A stretch of DNA of 37,799 bases, from contig NZ_FMID01000026.1 of NCBI RefSeq assembly GCF_900095385.1, forward strand, positions 1 to 37,799. The letters are read 5' to 3'. The notes below the pieces were generated by a model. That model did no database searches, was not told the DNA's origin, and was given only the letters and a program-made list of their open reading frames with translations. Of this stretch, positions 31,948 through 37,799 are shown piece by piece. The stretch is from Methanoculleus chikugoensis (GTDB lineage Archaea; Halobacteriota; Methanomicrobia; Methanomicrobiales; Methanoculleaceae). Within the stretch, counting starts at the first letter, position 1; every line of letters begins with the position of its first letter. The position numbers and the translations under genes were made by a program.

Positions 31948-34900
31948 TGCCGAAGAAATCTCATATCAAGAAAGTTCTTATCATCGGCTCCGGCCCCATC
32001 CAGATCGGGCAGGCGGCCGAGTTCGACTTCTCGGGGTCGCAGGCCTGCCGCGCGCTCCGGGAGGAGGGGGTCGAGGTCGTCCTCGTGAACTCGAACCCCG
32101 CGACGATCCAGACCGACCCCGATACGGCGGACGTCATCTACATCGAGCCCCTGAAGGCCGAACTCATCGCGAAGATCATCGCAAAAGAGAAGCCTGACGG
32201 GATCCTGAGCGGGATGGGCGGCCAGACCGGCCTCAACATGACCGCGGAACTCGCGGAGATGGGTGCGCTCGAGGGTGTCGAGATCCTGGGCACACCGCTC
32301 GAGGCGATCTACCGGGGCGAAGACCGCGAACAGTTCCGCGACCTGATGAACGCCATCGGCGAACCCGTCCCCCGGAGCATGATTATCGAGCACATGAATC
32401 AGATCGACGAGGCGATCCGCGAGGTCGGTCTCCCGGCGATCATCCGGCCGGCATACACCCTGGGCGGCTCCGGCGGCGGCGTGGCGCACACGGCTGAAGA
32501 GATGCGGCGGATATGCGAGCTCGGGCTCGCCCGCTCCCGGATTCACCAGGTGCTCGTGGAAGAGAGCGTCGCCGGGTGGAAGGAGATCGAGTTCGAGGTG
32601 ATGCGGGACGCGGCCGATACCTGCATCATCGTCTGCGGTATGGAGAACGTCGACCCGATGGGCGTCCACACCGGCGAGAGCGTCGTCGTTGCGCCCATCC
32701 TCACCCTGCGGGACGACGAGTTCCAGACGCTCCGGACCGCCGCGATAACGATCATCCGGGCGCTCGACGTCCAGGGCGGGTGCAACATCCAGTTCGCCTA
32801 CCGTGACGGCGATTACCGGATCATCGAGGTGAACCCCCGGGTCTCGCGGTCGTCCGCGCTCGCCTCCAAGGCAACCGGCTACCCGATCGCCCGGGTCGCG
32901 GCAAAGATCGCGATCGGGCTTCGGCTCGACGAGATCATGAACCCCGTGACCGGCGTCACCCCGGCATCCTTCGAGCCCGCCATCGACTACGTGGTGGTGA
33001 AGGTGCCCCGGTGGCCGTTCGACAAGTTCAAGTCGGCGGACCGGACGCTCACGACGGCGATGAAGAGCACCGGCGAAGTGATGGCGATCGGGCGGACGGT
33101 CGAGGAGGCGTTCAAGAAGGCGCTCCGGTCGCTCGACAACGACATGCAGCGGCACACGAACCCGAGCGAGATCCGGATGATCCTGACGTCCCCGACGGAC
33201 GAGCGGTTCGGGTGCCTCTTCGATGCCTTCCGCGTGGGGTTCACGGTCGATGAGGTTGCCGGTCTCACGGCGATCGCGCCGTTCTTTTTAGAGAAGATCA
33301 AGAACATCGTCGACCTCGAGCGGAAACTCGAGACCGATTTCGAACCGGAGGACGTCAGGGCCGCCCGGCGCTACGGTTTCTCGGACGAGGACCTCCTGGC
33401 GCTGACGAAGAAGACCGCCGCCGAGATCGAGGCGCTCTCCGGGACGCCGACCTACAAGATGGTGGACACCTGCGCCGCCGAGTTCCCGGCGATAACCCCC
33501 TACTTCTACTCCACCTGGGAGGAGGGGTGCGAGCTCGTCCGGGACGGCGCGAAGAAGGTGCTGATCCTCGGTTCCGGGCCGATCCGGATCGGCCAGGGGA
33601 TCGAGTTCGACTACTGCACCGTTCATGCGGTGATGGCGCTGCGCGAAGAAGAGGGGATCGAGGTCCATATCGTCAACAACAACCCCGAGACGGTCTCGAC
33701 CGACGCCGACACCTCCGATCGGCTCTTCTTTGAGCCGATGCAGCTTGAGGACGTCATGAACATCCTCAAGAAGGACGATTACTACGGCGTCATGGTCCAG
33801 TTCGGCGGCCAGAACTCGGTGAACCTGGCCGTGCCGCTTGAGGCGGAGATCAAGCGTCTCGGTCTGCCGACAAAGATCCTCGGCACGTCGCCCGACGCCA
33901 TGGACGCGGCGGAAGACCGCGACCGGTTCAGCCGCCTGCTCACTCAACTCGGTATCCCGAGCCCGGCGAACAGTTCCGCCTACTCGGAGGAGGAGGCGCG
34001 GAGGATGGCCGCCGAGATCGGCTACCCGGTGCTGGTCAGGCCGTCCTACGTTCTCGGCGGGCGGGCGATGGAACTCGTTCACGACGAGACCGAACTCGAG
34101 AGTTACATCAAGGAGGCCGTCCGGGTAAGCCGGAAGCACCCGGTGCTGATCGACTCCTTCCTCCAGAGCGCCGTCGAGATCGACGTCGACGCGGTCTCTG
34201 ACGGGACGGACGTCCTGATCGGCGGCATCATGGAGCACATCGAGTGGGCCGGCGTCCACTCCGGCGACTCGGCCTGCGTCATACCGTCGCAGTCCCTCTC
34301 CCCCTCGGTGATCGCGCGGGTGCGGGACTACACGAAGAAGATCGCTCTCGGCCTCGGGGTCGTCGGGCTGATCAACATCCAGTATGCCGTCAGGAACGAC
34401 GTGGTCTACGTCCTTGAGGCGAACCCGCGTGCAAGCCGGACGGTGCCGTTCGTTGCGAAGGCGACGGGCATTGCGCTTGCGAAGATCGCGGCGAAGGTGA
34501 TGGTGGGGCACAAGCTCGCCGATATGGGTGTCGCCGAGCCCGAGATCGAGCATGTTGCGGTCAAAGAGGTGCTCCTGCCCTTCAACAAGCTCCCCGGCGT
34601 CGACACCGTGCTCGGGCCGGAGATGAAGAGCACCGGCGAGGTGATGGGGATCGATTACGACTTCGGCCGCGCCTACTACAAGGCGTGCACCGCCGCGGAC
34701 AACACCCTGCCGACGACGGGAAATATCTTCATCTCGGTGACGGACGAGCAGAAGGAGGAACTCCTGCCGGTCGCGCGGAAACTCCGCGAACTCGGCCTCT
34801 CGCTCTACGGCACGAGCGGGACGGTCGACTTCCTCACCCAGAACGGCGTCGAGGCGAACCTTGTGCGGAAGGTCCAGGAAGGATCCCCGAATGTCATCGA

Positions 34901-35117
34901 TGCGATGCGTTCCGGCAACATCCGGCTGATCATCAACACCCCGGCGGACAAAGCGTCCCGGCAGGATCACATCCAGATCATGCGGGCCGCCGTCGATTAC
35001 GGCATCCCCTACATCACCACGCTCCAGGCGGCGCGGGCGGCGGCGATGGCGATCGACGCCATCAAGCGCGAGGAGATCACCCTCGAGCCGCTCGGGCACT
35101 ATCACGGGCTGGCGTGA
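31947..35117 (+). CDS. carB: Carbamoyl phosphate synthase large subunit
   Basis: The 1056-residue single polypeptide has two homologous synthetase halves, each opening with GSGPIxIGQ. The two ATP-grasp domains phosphorylate bicarbonate and then carbamate. ILSGMGGQTGLN and FGGQNSVNLAVPLE are the equivalent loops. The last ~130 residues are an MGS-like allosteric domain (LYGTSGTVDFLTQNG). It is undivided, unlike some archaea with split carB. A T-run follows the stop (35136-35141). Confidence 0.98.
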   Translation: MPKKSHIKKVLIIGSGPIQIGQAAEFDFSGSQACRALREEGVEVVLVNSNPATIQTDPDTADVIYIEPLKAELIAKIIAKEKPDGILSGMGGQTGLNMTAELAEMGALEGVEILGTPLEAIYRGEDREQFRDLMNAIGEPVPRSMIIEHMNQIDEAIREVGLPAIIRPAYTLGGSGGGVAHTAEEMRRICELGLARSRIHQVLVEESVAGWKEIEFEVMRDAADTCIIVCGMENVDPMGVHTGESVVVAPILTLRDDEFQTLRTAAITIIRALDVQGGCNIQFAYRDGDYRIIEVNPRVSRSSALASKATGYPIARVAAKIAIGLRLDEIMNPVTGVTPASFEPAIDYVVVKVPRWPFDKFKSADRTLTTAMKSTGEVMAIGRTVEEAFKKALRSLDNDMQRHTNPSEIRMILTSPTDERFGCLFDAFRVGFTVDEVAGLTAIAPFFLEKIKNIVDLERKLETDFEPEDVRAARRYGFSDEDLLALTKKTAAEIEALSGTPTYKMVDTCAAEFPAITPYFYSTWEEGCELVRDGAKKVLILGSGPIRIGQGIEFDYCTVHAVMALREEEGIEVHIVNNNPETVSTDADTSDRLFFEPMQLEDVMNILKKDDYYGVMVQFGGQNSVNLAVPLEAEIKRLGLPTKILGTSPDAMDAAEDRDRFSRLLTQLGIPSPANSSAYSEEEARRMAAEIGYPVLVRPSYVLGGRAMELVHDETELESYIKEAVRVSRKHPVLIDSFLQSAVEIDVDAVSDGTDVLIGGIMEHIEWAGVHSGDSACVIPSQSLSPSVIARVRDYTKKIALGLGVVGLINIQYAVRNDVVYVLEANPRASRTVPFVAKATGIALAKIAAKVMVGHKLADMGVAEPEIEHVAVKEVLLPFNKLPGVDTVLGPEMKSTGEVMGIDYDFGRAYYKACTAADNTLPTTGNIFISVTDEQKEELLPVARKLRELGLSLYGTSGTVDFLTQNGVEANLVRKVQEGSPNVIDAMRSGNIRLIINTPADKASRQDHIQIMRAAVDYGIPYITTLQAARAAAMAIDAIKREEITLEPLGHYHGLA

Positions 35118-35135
35118 TACGCCCCTCGCGCACTC

Positions 35136-35141
35136 TTTTTT
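35136..35141 (+). terminator. T-run terminator after carAB
   Basis: Six T residues, 19-24 bases after the carB stop. The next gene is convergent and 700 bases away. Confidence 0.55.
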
Positions 35142-35401
35142 GTCTACCGCGCTTCGCGTGCGATTAGACTGTTCGCGGTATTACTGCCTGATTCTATTCC
35201 CATCCCATCTTGCGAGATCTTTCGCTATTTAGGAATGTATCATCTGCGTTGTTCGTGGTCTCTTGCCGAGAGCACGGGGTGACTCTGAAGAAGAACCATG
35301 CACGGCTTCCCACCGGCAGTCCAAGATCTTCGGTCTTCTTCTGCTCCTGCATTTCGGCCAGTCGCACGCCGCACCTGGCGGTGCTCGAACGGTGCCTGCC
35401 T

Positions 35402-35583
35402 CCCCGGGGCACGGATTTCCCCAGGTATCGCCACGCACTGCCCCCGCCCCTCGCGGGCGGGGGAGGAGGCCGAAGGCCGGGTGGGGTGGGGGTTACAGGT
35501 GCCTACTATAAGGTAGAGACAGGGGAGGGGGCGTGCCCCCTCCCCGTCGGCCCCTCCCCTAATGGCGATACCCCCACGGTCCA
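35402..35583 (-). repeat. Dispersed structured repeat, copy 3 (full length)
   Basis: This 182-bp copy aligns end to end with the reverse complement of copy 2. The three hairpins are kept while bases change in pairs. The short hairpin is GGCC-TTC-GGCC here (35468-35478) against GCGC-TTC-GCGC in copy 2. The top pair of the G-rich stem is G-C in place of A-T. The third stem has identical arms but a different loop. Confidence 0.8.
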
Positions 35584-35825
35584 CTGCACACGGGGAGATG
35601 CAGGAGATGGGGTGGAGCCCCGGCTTGCTCTGGAGGATATGGCTTTCCACCCAGTACGCCATGACTACACATCTCTTTACTGATGGAGACCGGGGAGTTC
35701 ACCTCGCGAACCCTTTCGTAAATCCTCCTGCAAGGTGGCGGGTGAGAAGTGCCTGGGCAGGCGAGCGCCGCCGGATAACAAGCCGCCAGGATACGCGAAG
35801 CGTGCGAGCTGAAAAAAAGAGGGGG

Positions 35826-36698
35826 TTATGCGTTCCCAAGCCAGGCGTCGACCCTGTCGCGGTTGGCATCGACCCACTTCTGTGCGGCCTCCTCTTCAGG
35901 CATGCCGTCCGCGATATCGGTCATGACCGAGGCGATATCCTCGTTGGTCCACTCGAACCGCTCAAGGATGGCGTGGGCCTCCGGGTCGTCGGTCGCGAGA
36001 TCCTGCCGCGCGAGGGTCACGATATCCTCGGCCCCGCCGTAGACGCCCTTCGGGTCGTCGAGGAACTTGAGGTCGAAACGGCCGAACTTCCAGTGCGGCG
36101 ACCACCCGGTCACCACGACCCACTCCTCATTGTTGATGGAGGAGGAGAGTTCAGCCGCCATGCCGGCGCTGCTGCTTGCAACCAGCTCGTAGTCGAGGCC
36201 GTACTCATCGATGGCCTGTTCGGTCCTGGTCATGATGCCCGCACCGGGCTCGATGCCGACGATCCTGCCGCCGAACCGGTCCGAGACACTGTTCATCTCC
36301 TCGATCGAGTCAATGGTCACGTAGGTCGGGACGACAAGCCCGATACGTGCCGCTCCGGGGATGTTTTCGTTGACGTACTCGATCCGGTCGCCGTACTGCT
36401 CCCAGTAGTGCTCATGCGTGTGCGGGAGCCATCCGGTCGTCGTGAAGTCGACGTCTCCGTTGGCGAGCGCCTGGAATAGCGGCCCTGCGTCGACTGCGAC
36501 CAGCTCGACATCGTATCCTGCTTCCTCAAAGACCTGTTTCATTACGTTGCTGCTCGCGATGGCACAGTCCCAGGTGACGTATCCGATGCTGATCTTCTTT
36601 GCCCCGGCGGTTTCCGTACCGGTGCAGCCGGCGGAGAAAAGGCAGAGTGCCAGAACCAGGCCCGTCAGTGCGAACAGGCTTCCAATTTTTCGTACCAT
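35826..36698 (-). CDS. Glycine-betaine/choline-type ABC substrate-binding lipoprotein
   Basis: This 290-residue protein has a lipoprotein signal (LFSAGC, Cys25) and an OpuAC-type binding domain. Segments such as GYVTWDCAIASSNVMKQVFEEAG, FTTTGWLPHTHEHYW and VVVTGWSPHWKFG supply the tryptophans expected of the aromatic cage for quaternary amines. It would capture betaine or a similar osmolyte outside the cell for the permease encoded upstream on the same strand. The start ATG (36696-36698) follows GGTGA. A 384-base gap to the permease suggests its own promoter. Confidence 0.93.
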   Translation of the reverse strand: MVRKIGSLFALTGLVLALCLFSAGCTGTETAGAKKISIGYVTWDCAIASSNVMKQVFEEAGYDVELVAVDAGPLFQALANGDVDFTTTGWLPHTHEHYWEQYGDRIEYVNENIPGAARIGLVVPTYVTIDSIEEMNSVSDRFGGRIVGIEPGAGIMTRTEQAIDEYGLDYELVASSSAGMAAELSSSINNEEWVVVTGWSPHWKFGRFDLKFLDDPKGVYGGAEDIVTLARQDLATDDPEAHAILERFEWTNEDIASVMTDIADGMPEEEAAQKWVDANRDRVDAWLGNA

Positions 36699-37082
36699 AA
36701 TTCACCGTATATCATTTAACCCGCCTTTCCGGGCGGATTGCATTTAGAACCCGGCAGTGTGGGGTTCCGGGTTCTCATGAACTGTCCGGGACGGCGAAGC
36801 GCCATTGACCCGGACATAGAGCAGAGGCGGCGGTAGGTGCCGCTCCTGGCGTGTTTGCACCCCAGGGCAAAACGGCCAGATTTTGACCGGTTCAACGTTA
36901 GATCATAACCCTATTTAGGTTTTACGGGTCCCGTTTGACAAACGGAACTCTCCTGAAACCGGATTTTAAGGGATGTCCGTCCGGGAAACCATGCCCGACG
37001 TGCAGGCAGCACCGGCGTTTTTCCATCGCCCGGCGCCCGGGAAGTTTACGAACAAACATGAGGTCCGATCGGGTCTTTCCCG
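36699..37082. other. Gap between ABC permease and binding-protein genes
   Basis: It contains a GAACCCGG/CCGGGTTC hairpin (36747-36754 with 36767-36774), a CCGTTTG-A-CAAACGG palindrome (36931-36945) and a CCCGG-CGC-CCGGG-like hairpin near 37030-37042. A TATA-like CTAAATG (minus strand, near 36741-36747) may drive the binding-protein gene. No gene is seen. Confidence 0.5.
36747..36774 (-). promoter_or_regulatory. Hairpin just upstream of the binding-protein promoter
   Basis: Perfect 8-base arms GAACCCGG and CCGGGTTC surround a 12-base loop, next to the TATA-like element of the binding-protein gene. It could be an operator or a processing hairpin in a polycistronic message. Confidence 0.4.
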
Positions 37083-37799
37083 TCACGGCCTCTCGTTGTA
37101 CTGCGGCACGAGATTCTGGGTGATCCGGTCGAGGATGATCGCGATGATCACGATGGCAAGCCCCGCCTCGAAGCCCATGCCGATATTCACCCGCTGGATG
37201 CCCACCAGCACCTGGTAGCCAAGCCCTCCGGCACCGATCATCGACGCGATGACGGTCATGGAGAGGGCGAGCATGATGCACTGGTTCACTCCTGCCATGA
37301 TGGTGGGGAGAGCGACCGGGAGCTGCACCTTGAAGAGTTTCTGCCGCGGCGTCGAGCCGAACGCGTCCGCAACCTCGACGAGCTCGGTCGGCACCTGCCG
37401 GATCCCGAGGTTGGTGAGGCGCAGCGCCGGCGGCATCGCGAAGACGACCGTTGCGATGGTGCCCGGCACGTTCCCGAGGCCGAAGAAGATCACGGCGGGG
37501 ATGAGGTAGACGAACGAGGGCATCGTCTGCATGAAGTCGAGGACCGGCCGGAGCGCCGCATTGATCGTGTCGCTTCCTGCGGCCGCGATCCCGAGCGGGA
37601 TCGATATCGCGAGCGCGACGACCGTCGAGACGAGGACGAGCGCCAGGGTGAGCATGGCGAGGTTCCAGAGCTGGAGATCCCAGATCAGCAGCAGGCCGAG
37701 CGCGGTGAGCCCTGCCAGCTTGATGTCGCGCCGGGTGACGAACCAGACCAGAACGGTCGCGAGGATGATCAGGACCGGTATCGGTATGGCGAGCAGGAG
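37083..37799 (-). CDS. Glycine-betaine-type ABC transporter permease (5' end beyond window)
   Basis: The open frame runs without a stop from 37083 to the window edge, so the N-terminus is missing. The visible 238 residues include several membrane helices and the binding-protein-dependent permease loop [20 protein letters not shown], with the EAA-G signature that contacts the ATPase. LVVS-type helices and [32 protein letters not shown] match OpuAB/ProW. The upstream segment ([18 protein letters not shown]) reads in frame, so the first ATG inside (37655) is not the start. The ATPase gene is probably just outside. Confidence 0.93.
   Translation of the reverse strand, partial: LLLAIPIPVLIILATVLVWFVTRRDIKLAGLTALGLLLIWDLQLWNLAMLTLALVLVSTVVALAISIPLGIAAAGSDTINAALRPVLDFMQTMPSFVYLIPAVIFFGLGNVPGTIATVVFAMPPALRLTNLGIRQVPTELVEVADAFGSTPRQKLFKVQLPVALPTIMAGVNQCIMLALSMTVIASMIGAGGLGYQVLVGIQRVNIGMGFEAGLAIVIIAIILDRITQNLVPQYNERP

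Larger units (their letters stand above)
35118..35825. other. Convergent intergenic region after carB
   Basis: This 708-base stretch holds the carAB T-run, repeat copy 3 (35402-35583) and a small hairpin CTGCA/TGCAG (35584-35603). Short frames in 35200-35400 and 35600-35820 have no recognisable features. Confidence 0.5.

Noticed and set aside
26581-35583. CRISPR array or insertion sequence as the source of the repeats
   Set aside because: The copies are single, widely spaced and about 180 bp, with no regular spacers and no transposase frame in or near them.

Overview
The window is archaeal and almost certainly from a methanogen of the Methanomicrobiales; Methanoculleus or a close relative is my best guess by inference. 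The signs are class III signal-peptide archaellins, a hypusine-type aIF5A, formaldehyde-activating enzyme (Fae), a protein resembling methanogenesis marker 11, a tRNA without encoded CCA, TATA-box promoters with T-run terminators, and GC-rich coding DNA. There is no rRNA, CRISPR array, intact insertion sequence or prophage.

Layout. (1) 1-5.8 kb is a cell-surface region: the start of a GT2 glycosyltransferase at the left edge, a GT-C-like polytopic membrane protein, three archaellin paralogues on the minus strand, and a membrane-anchored Pro/Thr-rich secreted protein. (2) 5.8-8.6 kb is an accessory patch: a decayed copy of the 3' end of agmatinase, an MNT-HEPN pair with an operator-like palindrome, then intact agmatinase next to aIF5A. 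(3) 8.66-13.75 kb is a plus-strand run: inositol monophosphatase/FBPase, NAD kinase, DUF169, ACT-domain protein, homoserine dehydrogenase, and a winged-helix protein with a TiaS/marker-11-like domain. (4) 14.2-20.6 kb holds a DUF2284 protein, myo-inositol-1-phosphate synthase divergent from fae, an APC permease, tRNA-Gly(GCC), a PrsW-type protease and a polytopic membrane protein. (5) 20.7-26.4 kb is a six-gene tetrapyrrole operon with every junction overlapping: precorrin-2 dehydrogenase, hemA, hemB, hemL, hemC and uroporphyrinogen-III methyltransferase. It leads from glutamyl-tRNA to sirohydrochlorin (F430, cobamide and heme precursors), but hemD is missing here. (6) 26.9-31 kb has ilvD, beta-carbonic anhydrase, a small Cys-rich protein and an Isf-like flavoprotein. 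(7) 30.9-35.1 kb is carAB. (8) 35.8 kb to the end is a glycine-betaine-type ABC uptake system (binding lipoprotein and permease, the latter cut by the window edge).

The strongest unexplained signal is a ~180-bp dispersed intergenic repeat present three times (13.86, 26.58 and 35.40 kb). It folds into hairpins whose stems are preserved by compensatory changes between copies, and one copy appears to have its core inverted. Other points of interest are the duplicated agmatinase tail beside the MNT-HEPN module, a tiny promoter-palindrome-miniORF-terminator unit at 28.64-28.78 kb, interleaved complementary segments in the leader of the inositol-phosphate synthase gene, and the agmatinase/aIF5A pairing, which fits an agmatine route to hypusine.
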